The notes: generated by a model from the sequence alone, not told the origin. DNA of 64,000 nucleotides from Sutcliffiella sp. FSL R7-0096 (GCF_038595065.1 NZ_CP152003.1:1964001-2028000), one strand, 5' to 3'. Counted from the stretch's first letter, positions 36,905 to 45,318 are shown. Numbers and translations are program-made.

Positions 36905-37243
36905 GCTGTTAACCCCCTTCGTAGAATGTTGCATGAAAAATAAAAGGTTCGTGCTCCTGTAGAAGACGTTCGGATTTCTTTTTTGTACAAGAATGATTAG
37001 GTTTTTGTTAGAATAATATTAATTACCCATACAGTGGCAACTAGGTTGTCCAGCTACCTTACCTTTCAATATACGTGGATGGGACAGGGAATTAGAACCT
37101 AAAATGACCCAAGTCTTCACAGTTTGTTCACCAAGAAAAAGGAAAAGCGTATGATAAATAGAAAGAGGTTATCAAACGATAACCATATAAGACTTTGGTT
37201 GCTGTCCAGCACTAGGTGGCTGTAAACAGCTTGAGGTGATGAC
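36905..37243. other. Divergent ylbJ/ylbK intergenic region
   Basis: These 339 bases contain no gene. A perfect inverted repeat GGTTATC-AAAC-GATAACC lies at 37167-37184, about 60 bases before ylbK; it could be an operator or a small hairpin. TGTCCAGC occurs twice (about 37049 and 37203). No clear SigA or SigE promoter is seen. Confidence 0.45.
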
Positions 37244-38041
37244 TTGAAGGAACCTAGAATAGGAATTGCATTGGGATCTGGTGGTGCGCGTGGATTCGCT
37301 CATCTTGGTGCACTTAAAGTATTGGAAGAAGAGAATATCCCCATTGACCTTATTGCGGGTAGCAGCATGGGGGCGCTTGTCGGAAGCTTTTATGCCATGG
37401 GTCATGATATGGACCGCCTCTATAAAATAGCGACTGCATTCAAACGGAAATATTATTTGGATTTTACAGTTCCAAAAATGGGATTCGTGAGTGGAAACCG
37501 CGTCAAGGAACTTATCCGCATGTTTACTCAAAATAAAAATATTGAAGAATTGGACATTCCGCTTTCCATTGTCACAACCGATTTGGAAAGAGCGGAAAAA
37601 GTGGTATTTAATAGTGGTCCCATTTCCGATGCTGTCAGGGCAAGCATATCTATTCCAGGAATCTTTGTGCCGGAAAAGGTAAATGGCCGCCTGTTGGTAG
37701 ACGGAGGGGTCGTAGATCGAGTTCCTGTCAGTGTGGCAAAGGAAATGGGGGCGGATATTGTCATTGCCATTGATGTGTCACAAGTAAAAACAAATGAACC
37801 CGTGGATTCGATATTTGATGTGATTATGCAGACTATTGATATAATGCAGAATGAATTGGTGAAACGAAGTGAATTGGAAGCGGATATTATGATAAGGCCT
37901 TCTGTGGCTCATTACAGTTCTAGGGCATTCACCAATATTGAAGAAATAATCCGAATCGGGGAAGAAGCAACAAGATTACAAATACCTTATATCAGAAAGT
38001 TGCTAGAGGAGTGGAAGGAGAAACATCAACATGAAAAGTAG
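37244..38041 (+). CDS. ylbK: Patatin-like phospholipase family protein YlbK
   Basis: This 265-residue esterase of the patatin/RssA type shows the oxyanion loop GSGGARGFAHLG, the nucleophile motif GSSMG (GxSxG) at about residue 47, and the catalytic Asp in VDGGV. It is predicted to hydrolyse lipid acyl esters in the cytoplasm or at the membrane. The start is TTG after TTGAGGTG. Its end overlaps the ylbL start by 11 bases, so the two are translated together. Confidence 0.92.
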   Translation: MKEPRIGIALGSGGARGFAHLGALKVLEEENIPIDLIAGSSMGALVGSFYAMGHDMDRLYKIATAFKRKYYLDFTVPKMGFVSGNRVKELIRMFTQNKNIEELDIPLSIVTTDLERAEKVVFNSGPISDAVRASISIPGIFVPEKVNGRLLVDGGVVDRVPVSVAKEMGADIVIAIDVSQVKTNEPVDSIFDVIMQTIDIMQNELVKRSELEADIMIRPSVAHYSSRAFTNIEEIIRIGEEATRLQIPYIRKLLEEWKEKHQHEK

Positions 38042-39056
38042 ATATGTAATGAGATCCCTACTAATTGGGATATTGCTCGCGGTAGTCCTCAATTTTATAA
38101 CATTGCCCTATTATGTGACTCGACCTGGAGATGCACAAGAATTGAGGCCGCTTGTTTCTGTTGAAGGTGGGTATGAAGACGAAGGAAGCTTCATGCTGAC
38201 TACCGTTAAGATGGGGAAGGCAAATATATTCACCTATGCTCTTGCAAAAGTCAGTGAATATCAAAATATCTTTCCTATCAATCAAATCCGTGCTGAAGAC
38301 GAATCAGATGAAGAATATTCCTATCGTCAGTTACATATGATGGAAAGCTCTAAAGAGACTGCCATTAAGATAGCCTATGAGAAAGCCGGGAAAGAAGTGG
38401 AACTTATTTCTAAAGGCGTTTATGTGTTTAGCGTGAAAGAAGGCTTGGCAGCGGAAGGGAAGCTCAAAATAGGGGATCGCATCACACATATTGATGGAGA
38501 GCCTACAGCCACTGCAGAGAATTTGATGGAGCGGGTGGGAGACAAGTCAATCGGTGATGAAATAGTTCTTACATTCGACAGGAATCAAAAAGAAGAAACT
38601 ACTTCGATTACGCTTGGTCAACATCCGGAAGACCCTAATCGTGCAGGACTTGGGATCAGCTTGCTGACCGATTATGAAATAACGATGGATCCACCTATCA
38701 CAATAAACACTGCACAAATTGGTGGACCTTCTGCAGGGTTGATGTTTTCGTTAGAAATATACAATCAGCTATTAGAAGAAGATATTGCAAAAGGATATCA
38801 AATAGCTGGTACTGGTGCCATCAATGAAAATGGAGAAGTACAAAGAATTGGTGGAATTGCACAGAAGATTGTGGCGGCTGATAAATCTGGCGTGGATATA
38901 TTTTTCGCACCGAACGAAAAAGGGGCTGAGGGTTCTAATTATCAGGAGGCCCTTATTGCAGCAGAAGATATAAAGACATCGATGAAAATCGTGCCTGTTG
39001 ATACATTTGAAGATGCAATTGAGTATTTGGAGCAATTGGATTCTAAATCTGAATAA
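38031..39056 (+). CDS. ylbL: PDZ-domain Lon-like serine protease YlbL
   Basis: This 341-residue protein has an N-terminal transmembrane anchor (about residues 8-25), a PDZ domain (about 120-190, with GVYVFSVKEGLAAEG) and a C-terminal Lon-type protease domain. The catalytic dyad is Ser234 in GGPSAG and Lys279 in IGGIAQK, 45 residues apart as expected. YlbL of B. subtilis degrades the DNA-damage checkpoint inhibitor YneA together with CtpA. It overlaps ylbK. Confidence 0.94.
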   Translation: MKSRYVMRSLLIGILLAVVLNFITLPYYVTRPGDAQELRPLVSVEGGYEDEGSFMLTTVKMGKANIFTYALAKVSEYQNIFPINQIRAEDESDEEYSYRQLHMMESSKETAIKIAYEKAGKEVELISKGVYVFSVKEGLAAEGKLKIGDRITHIDGEPTATAENLMERVGDKSIGDEIVLTFDRNQKEETTSITLGQHPEDPNRAGLGISLLTDYEITMDPPITINTAQIGGPSAGLMFSLEIYNQLLEEDIAKGYQIAGTGAINENGEVQRIGGIAQKIVAADKSGVDIFFAPNEKGAEGSNYQEALIAAEDIKTSMKIVPVDTFEDAIEYLEQLDSKSE

Positions 39057-39059
39057 ATG

Positions 39060-39089
39060 AAAAACGCCTCACGATGGTTGTGAGGCGTT
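39060..39089 (+). terminator. Terminator of ylbL
   Basis: AAACGCCTCAC and GTGAGGCGTTT pair around a 7-base loop. A near-identical hairpin in inverted orientation ends ylbM at about 39531-39560. Confidence 0.85.
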
Positions 39090-39128
39090 TCAGTTTGTAG
39101 ACAAAGCTTAAAATAATGAAATTTTCAA

Positions 39129-39205
39129 GTTGATCGCAGTGGAAGGAGCGAAGACTCCTGCGGGAGGAAAGGACATGGAAGACCCCGCAGGGCGAAGCCG
39201 TAGCC
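39129..39205 (+). repeat. Family R repeat, 5' half
   Basis: It runs from GTTGATCGCAGTGGAAGG through GCGAAGACTCCTGCGGGAGG to GACCCCGCAGGGCGAAGCC, then breaks at GCCACTGAAAAA. The matching 3' half lies at 39407-39484. Confidence 0.75.
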
Positions 39206-39245
39206 ACTGAAAAAGTAATGAACTTTAATAATCTGGTTACCACCG

Positions 39246-39374
39246 CTGTTGATTTCCGCAAACGGCTTCGCTTTCCGCGGGGCGACCTTGAGCCTCCTCA
39301 GGCTACGCCCTGCGGGGTCTCAAGATTGTCGCTATCCCCCCGCAGGAGTCTTCGCCTATTGCTCCAAGCAACAG
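39246..39374 (-). repeat. Family R repeat, full copy, reverse orientation
   Basis: The ends are CTGTTGATTTCCGC and CAAGCAACAG. It contains GGCTTCGCTTTCCGCGGGGC, GAGCCTCCTCAGGC, CCCTGCGGGGTCTC and CCGCAGGAGTCTTCGCC, the best-kept reverse copy in the window. Confidence 0.85.
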
Positions 39375-39404
39375 CTAGAAACCATAAAAAAGATAAGTTA
39401 TTAG

Positions 39405-39484
39405 GTTTTTCAGTGGCCTTGGCGTAGCCCGAGGAGGCTTCCGGAGTGCCCGCGGAAAGCGAAGCTCCTGCAACGAAGATCAAC
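39405..39484 (+). repeat. Family R repeat, 3' half
   Basis: It starts at TTTTTCAGTGGC, the exact complement of GCCACTGAAAAA at the end of the 5' half, then has CCCGAGGAGGCTTCC, GCGGAAAGCGAAGCTCC and GATCAAC. Confidence 0.75.
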
Positions 39485-39530
39485 TCTTCCAACAGGTACC
39501 TAACTAGTTTATAGTTTGCCAACAGTCTGA

Positions 39531-39560
39531 AACGCCTCAATTGGTTGTGAGGCGTTTTTA
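39531..39560 (-). terminator. Terminator of tmcAL (ylbM)
   Basis: AAACGCCTCA and TGAGGCGTTT pair and are followed on the minus strand by TCAG. With its A/T flanks it is an inverted near-copy of the ylbL terminator. Confidence 0.8.
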
Positions 39561-39571
39561 TGTATCAAGTT

Positions 39572-40816
39572 TTAAAGGAAATTTTCCTCTTCTTCATCGT
39601 ATCTGATCGGAGGTTTGGAAAATTCTTGTTGCATCCATTCGCTGCGTGCAGGTTCATTGAACTTCATTGCATATGTACTGGTAGCGCGGATATCCATGTC
39701 AAGCATAGGGCTTTCCACTCCAGAAACCTTAGATAGGATAGGAATATCTACATCTTTTTTTATTTGTTTAAGATAATGCTGGCCTCGTCTACTCATACCA
39801 AGCAACCGGATATATTCGCTTCTCTTGGATGAAGAAACATCCAACATGACATCTTTTTTGGTGTTGGTAAGGAGGTGTGTACACATACGCTGCAGCCTAG
39901 TCCACGTATATCTCTTTGTTTTCAGCTTTGTCATGAATTCATGGAAGGTCATACTATCTTTCATTGTATGGATCAAGCGATGCTCAAGCCCTTCCTCCAC
40001 TTCGTAGATTTCAGAAAGCTCTTTCGGGGTGCTGCAAAGAATTCGATATTTCAAAAGGGTAAAATAGTCCTCCCACTGGTGAAAACTGCCGACCTTGTGG
40101 AGATAGTGACCTAAAAGGTCATATGTTTTTTCAGGTACAAAGCGCTGGACCTTTTCAATATTGCCATTGTTATCGAAAAGATGTTTTCTTATACTGGTGG
40201 CACTTGCGATTGGTGTATCATTGAACTCGGGATCATGATAACCTGCGGCTGTCCGCTCGATAGTAAAAGCCTGCATAGAGCTTTGCTGCTCTTGGATTGC
40301 CTTTACATAATGATATCCAAGAATATTGTTTGGCTTGGTTAAATCCAAAATGTCATCTTTATTTTCCGTCAACTTTAAAAAAGCAAGGGAGGATGCTTTT
40401 GGAAAACTGTATCCTTGTCCAAGGAATGTTTGTACAAGAAGGTCATGTTGTTCTTTTTCATTATCCATAAGTGATATTGTTCTCTTAAAATCCTCCATGT
40501 TACCTTGTTCACTTCCGAAGCAAACAGAATTACACATTAAGCCTGAAAGAATAGAAATAGAACCACTGGCGAATACTTCCGCTTTCTGTGTGGCAAAAGC
40601 ATAAGGCAACTCCACCACGATATCTATTCCATTGGCTAGGGCCATTTTCGTACGGGTCCATTTTGAAACAAGTGCAGGTTCGCCGCGCTGAAGGAATTGT
40701 CCGCTCATTACGGCTATGACAACTTCAGCACCTGTTGTTCTTTTTGATTCTGCCAAATGAAACAAATGCCCATTATGAAAAGGGTTGTATTCCACAATCA
40801 CACCTAATGATTTCAT
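39572..40816 (-). CDS. tmcAL: tRNA(Met) cytidine acetate ligase TmcAL (YlbM)
   Basis: This 414-residue nucleotidyltransferase-fold enzyme acetylates the wobble cytidine of elongator tRNA-Met (ac4C34) using acetate and ATP. The N-terminal GVIVEYNPFHNGHLFHL carries the HxGH adenylation site, and the family motif GSEQGNMEDF and a conserved SATSIRKHL follow. Length is normal. The minus-strand ATG gives MKSLGVIV; only a weak site precedes it. It is convergent with ylbL and divergent from ylbN. Confidence 0.95.
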   Translation of the reverse strand: MKSLGVIVEYNPFHNGHLFHLAESKRTTGAEVVIAVMSGQFLQRGEPALVSKWTRTKMALANGIDIVVELPYAFATQKAEVFASGSISILSGLMCNSVCFGSEQGNMEDFKRTISLMDNEKEQHDLLVQTFLGQGYSFPKASSLAFLKLTENKDDILDLTKPNNILGYHYVKAIQEQQSSMQAFTIERTAAGYHDPEFNDTPIASATSIRKHLFDNNGNIEKVQRFVPEKTYDLLGHYLHKVGSFHQWEDYFTLLKYRILCSTPKELSEIYEVEEGLEHRLIHTMKDSMTFHEFMTKLKTKRYTWTRLQRMCTHLLTNTKKDVMLDVSSSKRSEYIRLLGMSRRGQHYLKQIKKDVDIPILSKVSGVESPMLDMDIRATSTYAMKFNEPARSEWMQQEFSKPPIRYDEEEENFL

Positions 40817-40917
40817 CGTTCACCCACCCGATCATTTTTCAGATTAGCGTCATTTTTATTTGGATACTTGTTCAAATTACGTTATTATGTCTATAATTAT
40901 AGTGTAAAGAAAAAATA

Positions 40918-40946
40918 TTGACAAATAAACATGCGAAAGCTATAAT
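40918..40946 (+). promoter_or_regulatory. Consensus SigA promoter of ylbN-rpmF
   Basis: A perfect TTGACA (40918-40923) and a perfect TATAAT (40941-40946) are separated by 17 bases, 31 bases before the ylbN start. It is the best promoter in the window and fits high expression of a ribosomal protein gene. Confidence 0.92.
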
Positions 40947-40976
40947 TACTTTTGTTGCCTTGAGGTGAATATCTTG

Positions 40977-41492
40977 TTGAAATGGACATTATTCCAGTTA
41001 AATCAGTTACAACATAAAGGTTTAGAAATCGATGAAACAGTTGATGTAAGTGAAATTACGGCACATAGTGAAATTCGATCTGTCAAACCAGTTCATGTAA
41101 CTGGAAGAGCTGATTTAAGTTCAAAAAAAGCTACGTTTCATCTAACTGTGGAAGGTAGTATGGTTTTACCATGTTCACGTACGTTGGTTGATGTGGACTA
41201 TCCTTTTACGATAAAAACAACTGAAACTTATCTTTTTCAGCCTGACGAGTATGAAACCGATGAAGAAGAATTGCATACGGTTGAAGGGGATGTGGTCGAT
41301 TTACTTCCGGTTATTCGAGAAGCGATCATCCTTGAAGTGCCGATGCAGGTATTCAGCGAATCTCCTGACAAGGAAGAGGCTGCTCCCCAATCAGGAAAAG
41401 ACTGGGGCGTCATTTCAGAAAAGGAAACACAGGAAAAAGTGGATCCTAGACTTGCAGGACTGGCTAAGTTTTTTGAGAAAGACAAAGAGTAG
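40977..41492 (+). CDS. ylbN: YceD family protein YlbN (DUF177)
   Basis: This 171-residue acidic protein belongs to the DUF177/YceD family, almost always encoded just before rpmF; in bacteria and plastids the family is linked to 23S rRNA accumulation and large-subunit assembly. The conserved part includes HVTGRADLSSKKATFHLTVEGS, LPCSRTLVDV and DVVDLLPVIREAIILEVP. The start is TTG giving MKWTLFQL, after GAGGTG; TTG at 40974 and GTG at 40965 are alternatives. It forms an operon with rpmF. Confidence 0.9.
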   Translation: MKWTLFQLNQLQHKGLEIDETVDVSEITAHSEIRSVKPVHVTGRADLSSKKATFHLTVEGSMVLPCSRTLVDVDYPFTIKTTETYLFQPDEYETDEEELHTVEGDVVDLLPVIREAIILEVPMQVFSESPDKEEAAPQSGKDWGVISEKETQEKVDPRLAGLAKFFEKDKE

Positions 41493-41539
41493 AAATTACA
41501 TGATGTAGTAGATGCTCATTTTTTAAGGAGGTGGGAAGA

Positions 41540-41713
41540 ATGGCTGTACCTTTCAGAAGAACGTCTAAAACTGTAAAAAGAAAGCGTCGTACACACTTTA
41601 AACTACAAGTTCCTGGTATGGTAGAATGCCCAAGCTGCGGTGAACAGAAATTATCACACCGTGTATGCCCGGCATGCGGTACTTACAAAGGGAAAGAAGT
41701 AGTAAGCAAATAA
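41540..41713 (+). CDS. rpmF: 50S ribosomal protein L32
   Basis: This 57-residue basic protein of the large ribosomal subunit begins [10 protein letters not shown] and carries an intact zinc ribbon with two CxxC pairs (CPSC and CPAC). It is therefore the zinc-binding form of L32. The start is the ATG after AAGGAGGTGGG; the longer frame from 41531 is not needed. It lies 47 bases after ylbN. Confidence 0.98.
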   Translation: MAVPFRRTSKTVKRKRRTHFKLQVPGMVECPSCGEQKLSHRVCPACGTYKGKEVVSK

Positions 41714-41721
41714 ATGATAAG

Positions 41722-41755
41722 AAAAGCATGAGGCCAATTGCCTTATGCTTTTTTT
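41722..41755 (+). terminator. Terminator of ylbN-rpmF
   Basis: AAAGCATGAGGC and GCCTTATGCTTT pair with one wobble around a 5-base loop, followed by a T run. Confidence 0.92.
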
Positions 41756-41763
41756 ATGTTAGC

Positions 41764-41836
41764 TTCGGACAAAGTATTAGGGTGTTCGGGCAATTTTTAA
41801 AATGTGTTCGGACAAGAATTTAAAAACTTCGGACAT
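41764..41836 (+). repeat. Four TTCGGACA-type boxes at 21-22 bp spacing
   Basis: TTCGGACAA (41764), TTCGGGCAA (41785), TTCGGACAA (41807) and TTCGGACAT (41828) stand 21, 22 and 21 bases apart, with AT-rich bases between them. They lie in a 294-base gap with no gene between rpmF and the crotonase gene. A short decayed tandem repeat and an operator array are both possible. Confidence 0.7.
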
Positions 41837-42007
41837 TTGAACTGAGTAATCCCGGTCCCAACATCAATACCAACTTCTCTGGTATATTAATAAATCCTAA
41901 TGGTAATCCCCCCATCCTCCCATGTAAACCCGCTAAAAAATCACATTTACCACCAAAAATAAGTTAAAATAAACACAATGATTAAAGAAAAGGTGGTCCA
42001 TTAAAAA

Positions 42008-42766
42008 ATGAACGAATCAAAAGTCCATACATACATAGATGATAATCACTTCTACTGGTTTACCATCAACCGCCCTGAGAAGCGTAATGCAATCGATTAT
42101 GATGTGATGAACGAGCTGGAAAAAGGGCTCAATGAAATTCGTGAGAATATTGCCATCCGAGGGGTTATCATAACTGGTAGCGGCCAGCATTCCTTCTGTT
42201 CAGGAGGTGACCTCTCCGTGTTTCATGCTTTACATACGAAAGAGGATGCATACGCCATGCTCTCTAAAATGGGTAAGGTGCTTCACAACCTAATGACATT
42301 GCCGGTTCCAACTTTTGCATGGATAAATGGCACTGCCATAGGCGGTGGATGTGAGATTGCCTCTGCATGCGACCAACGATGGGCAGTACCACATGCAAAA
42401 CTGGGATTTGTGCAGGGGAATTTGGGTATCACGACAGGATGGGGCGGAGCTAGCATGCTGATGGAAAAGGTACCACATGCAAGCGCCATAAAAATGCTGT
42501 CCTCAGCCAAAACATTTACAGCCAGTGAAGCAATGGAGCTAGGGTTTATACAAAAAGTAGTTCCATCCTTCGATCCACAGTACGTTGAAGAAGAAATCGC
42601 AGTTTCTTCCACAGTGTTAAGAAGCTATAAAAAGACATTCATCTCCAAGTGGGAACAAACAGCTTTAAAAGAAAGAATGATAGCAGAAATAGAGCAATGT
42701 TCCATTCTTTGGGAACAGGATGAGCATCATGAAGCGGTAAATGCGTTTCTAAAACACAAGAAATAA
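42008..42766 (+). CDS. Enoyl-CoA hydratase/isomerase family protein
   Basis: This 252-residue crotonase-fold protein shows the N-terminal FTINRPEKRNAID, the oxyanion-hole strands HSFCSGGDL and INGTAIGGGCEIA, and the helix LGFVQGNLGITTGWGG. The second catalytic Glu position of classical hydratases is not obvious, so it may act on another acyl-CoA (isomerase, or a 3-hydroxyisobutyryl-CoA hydrolase-like enzyme). AAAGGTGG lies upstream of the ATG. It is a lone gene between rpmF and rsfA. Confidence 0.88.
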   Translation: MNESKVHTYIDDNHFYWFTINRPEKRNAIDYDVMNELEKGLNEIRENIAIRGVIITGSGQHSFCSGGDLSVFHALHTKEDAYAMLSKMGKVLHNLMTLPVPTFAWINGTAIGGGCEIASACDQRWAVPHAKLGFVQGNLGITTGWGGASMLMEKVPHASAIKMLSSAKTFTASEAMELGFIQKVVPSFDPQYVEEEIAVSSTVLRSYKKTFISKWEQTALKERMIAEIEQCSILWEQDEHHEAVNAFLKHKK

Positions 42767-42861
42767 TAAGAGAATGCAGAGCATTTTACTCAATACTTAG
42801 TCTATCTTTTCTATTACACGCATATGTATAGGTTAAAAAAGTGTGTGGGGGGGATAGCGAT

Positions 42862-43479
42862 ATGTCTACCGTTCGTCAAGATGCTTGGACTCAAGATGAA
42901 GACCTATTGTTGGCGGAAGTGGTTTTACGATATATAAGAGATGGAGGAACGCAATTGACTGCGTTTGAGGAAGTGGGGAAAAAACTTTCTCGGACATCAG
43001 CAGCATGTGGATTCAGATGGAACTCCTATGTAAGGAAACAATATGCTACTGGAATTGAACTGGCAAAAAAACAGAGGAAAGAATTAAAGAAAGAGCAGGC
43101 TGCACCTCAGCCGGTGGAAGCCCAGAACAGTTATAATGCACTCAATAATAAATTGTATGCGGGAGATAACCTGACCATATCGGCTGTGATCAGTTATTTG
43201 AACCATCTGGAGCAATTGGAGAATGAATATACAAAAATCAAGGAAGAGAATCATAGTTTAAAAAAGAAAGTAGAGCAGTTGGAAAATGACCTGAAACATT
43301 TAGCAGAGGCTAAATTGGAACTGGAATCCTCCATGAATCTGGTAGAAGAGGATTATAGGGCTTTGATTGAAATAATGGAGCGTGCGCGTAAAATGGTTGT
43401 TTTACAGGATGATGAAAAGAATAAAAAGGTAAAGTTCCAGATGGACCGAAACGGAAATTTAGAGAGAGTGGAGAAATAG
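42862..43479 (+). CDS. rsfA: RsfA family prespore-specific regulator (YlbO)
   Basis: This 205-residue DNA-binding protein has an N-terminal Myb/SANT-like domain (about residues 1-60, RQDAWTQDEDLLLAEVVLRY and the Trp-bearing GFRWNSYVRKQY), a linker, and a long coiled coil (about residues 105-175). RsfA is made in the forespore under SigF and adjusts that regulon. The start is the ATG after GGGGGGG; GTG 42841 is an alternative. A terminator follows. Confidence 0.92.
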   Translation: MSTVRQDAWTQDEDLLLAEVVLRYIRDGGTQLTAFEEVGKKLSRTSAACGFRWNSYVRKQYATGIELAKKQRKELKKEQAAPQPVEAQNSYNALNNKLYAGDNLTISAVISYLNHLEQLENEYTKIKEENHSLKKKVEQLENDLKHLAEAKLELESSMNLVEEDYRALIEIMERARKMVVLQDDEKNKKVKFQMDRNGNLERVEK

Positions 43480-43495
43480 CATACTTATCACCAGG

Positions 43496-43519
43496 CCATC
43501 CTTTTGAAGGGTGGTTTTT
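43496..43519 (+). terminator. Terminator of rsfA
   Basis: CCATCCTT and AAGGGTGG pair with one wobble around TTG, followed by T5. Confidence 0.82.
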
Positions 43520-43658
43520 CCATGCCCAGGAACGACCTCTCCGGCCTGCAATATGAGGAAAAAGAAAGAAACAGTTAAAAACGATACATTAAGAAGAATA
43601 AGCTGTATAATGAAGAAGAGATGGAATGATCTGTATGGTTCTCGAAAGGAGAGATATC

Positions 43659-44069
43659 ATGCCTGAAACTGCTAAAAAGCATCCTATTCTTCTTTTTGAT
43701 GGAGTATGTAATTTATGCAATTCAATGGTGACGTTTGTAATTAAACGTGATAAAAAAGCAACATTTAAATTTGCTTCTCTACAATCTGATGTTGGACAAA
43801 ACATACTCAAGGAGCATTCTCTCCCTATGACAGAGTTTGATAGCTTCTATTATGTAGAGGGCAAAAGGATTTTTACTAAGTCGAGTGCGGCATTAAAAGT
43901 GGCCAAAGAACTGGATGGTGCGTGGAAGCTTTTTTATCCACTCATCCTTATCCCTAAACCATTAAGAGATATAGTTTATTCCTATGTTGCTAAAAACAGA
44001 TATAGATGGTTTGGAAAGAAAGATCAATGCATGTTGCCAAATCCTGAGATGCAAAAAAGATTTCTTTAG
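43659..44069 (+). CDS. DCC family thiol-disulfide oxidoreductase-like protein (YuxK-like)
   Basis: This 136-residue protein of the DUF393/DCC family begins PILLFDGVCNLCNSMVTFV, with the DxxCxxC motif that names the family, and has the typical region DSFYYVEGKRIFTKSSAAL. A thioredoxin-like fold and redox role are proposed for the family. The start is the ATG 9 bases after GAAAGGAG; the longer frame from 43626 lacks a site. It is 16 bases ahead of the next gene, so the two form a unit. Confidence 0.88.
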   Translation: MPETAKKHPILLFDGVCNLCNSMVTFVIKRDKKATFKFASLQSDVGQNILKEHSLPMTEFDSFYYVEGKRIFTKSSAALKVAKELDGAWKLFYPLILIPKPLRDIVYSYVAKNRYRWFGKKDQCMLPNPEMQKRFL

Positions 44070-44085
44070 GAGAGAAGGGGAATAA

Positions 44086-44727
44086 ATGACCACTAAAACA
44101 AGCTTGACTGGCTCGGTATTTCTTTCAAAATTAATCACTCAATATGCATTCATCCATGAAAAGACAGTGGGGAAAACAGCTGGTGAGTATATCCGTCAAA
44201 TTGGATTAAGAACTGGAGAATGGATTGAGGATTTTTATGGCAATAGAGAAGATGAATGGTCCGTAGATAAGTATGCAGAAGTGATTGTGGATTTGAAGAA
44301 TGCCATTGGTGGAGAATTTTATATCTCATCCATTAATCCAGATTATGTGGTTGTGAAATCAAATCATTGTCCATTTGGTGAAATGGTGAAAGACGCTCCG
44401 CATCTCTGTAAAATGACTTCAAGTGTTTTTGGGGGAATAGCTTCTAGGAAGTTTGGCTATAGCAAGGTTGACTTGAGGAAGAGAATCGCTGTGGGAGACC
44501 TAGGTTGTGAAGTGGTAATTTATTTCCAGTCTGATTCTGATGTCAATGGAGATGTTTATGATAATCTTCCTCGAACGCCGGAGAGCATGGATCCGTTTCA
44601 ATGGGAAAGTGAAACAATCTTGCTTCTAAATGAAGAACTACGCAAAAGTGATGAGCTTGTGGTTAAGCTTTTAGACGAGCTAGATTCTCTGAAAAGGCAG
44701 GTCCAACAGGGGCAAGTGGGAAGTTAG
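44086..44727 (+). CDS. Cysteine-containing output-domain protein (MetOD1/V4R-like)
   Basis: This 213-residue soluble protein has a helical N-terminus, a domain with conserved cysteines (NHCPFGEMVKDAPHLCKM and VGDLGCEVVIYF) and a C-terminal coiled coil (about residues 180-206). The cysteine pattern resembles the V4R-type fold and the methanogen output domain 1 family found as a stand-alone protein in Bacillus. It may sense a small ligand or bind a metal. The assignment is tentative. GGAGAGAAGGGG precedes the ATG. Confidence 0.7.
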   Translation: MTTKTSLTGSVFLSKLITQYAFIHEKTVGKTAGEYIRQIGLRTGEWIEDFYGNREDEWSVDKYAEVIVDLKNAIGGEFYISSINPDYVVVKSNHCPFGEMVKDAPHLCKMTSSVFGGIASRKFGYSKVDLRKRIAVGDLGCEVVIYFQSDSDVNGDVYDNLPRTPESMDPFQWESETILLLNEELRKSDELVVKLLDELDSLKRQVQQGQVGS

Positions 44728-44730
44728 GAA

Positions 44731-44770
44731 AAAAAGGTGATTATTCGCATTGCGAGCAATCACCTTTTCC
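44731..44770. terminator. Bidirectional terminator between the output-domain gene and ylbP
   Basis: AAAGGTGATT and AATCACCTTT pair around a 16-base loop that itself holds TCGC/GCGA. A and T runs flank it. Confidence 0.88.
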
Positions 44771-44790
44771 TGTTTTAAAAATCATGCAGT

Positions 44791-45291
44791 TTAAACTGAT
44801 TCGTCAGTGTTTATGGATTGTGAGGCCCTCTCTTGCGCGGTTACACCTTCTGGATACCAAACCAGTGGGTTTTCCCCAAGATCCCGCTCTACATCATAAT
44901 GAACGGAAGTGAAGCCCATTCTATTCCAGAATTCAGCAGATTTGATTCTTGGGTTTGTCTTGATTGGAAGGCCGAATCCTTTGGCGAAATCTACTAGCTC
45001 TTTCCCAAATCCTTTGCGTTGGTAATTGGACAAAACCTCTAACTTCCAAAGTTCTAAATAATCTTGACGTGGTTCGAAATATTTATCGAGGTCTTTTGAT
45101 ACGCGGTAAAGGCTCATTCTTGCAACTAATTTTTCACCATAATAAATACCGTAGAAAGGTGACTCGCTATCATTTTCAATGATATTGTCCTGAAGGTCTT
45201 CGAGCATGGAAAGTTCCTGCATGCCATACTCCCTGAACTGCTTGAACTCTTCCAATGTTTTATAGTTAATGGATAGTTTTTTGACTGTCAT
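44791..45291 (-). CDS. ylbP: GNAT family N-acetyltransferase YlbP
   Basis: This 166-residue acetyltransferase has the acetyl-CoA binding loop NYQRKGFGKELVDFA (Q/RxxGxG) preceded by the strand LELWKLEVL. The C-terminal region with AEFWNRMGFTSVHYD is typical of GNAT enzymes. The substrate is unknown. Position and sequence pattern fit YlbP. The minus-strand ATG follows AAGGGGGAAAT. Confidence 0.88.
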   Translation of the reverse strand: MTVKKLSINYKTLEEFKQFREYGMQELSMLEDLQDNIIENDSESPFYGIYYGEKLVARMSLYRVSKDLDKYFEPRQDYLELWKLEVLSNYQRKGFGKELVDFAKGFGLPIKTNPRIKSAEFWNRMGFTSVHYDVERDLGENPLVWYPEGVTAQERASQSINTDESV

Positions 45292-45318
45292 CTTAAATTT
45301 CCCCCTTGTATATCTCTT

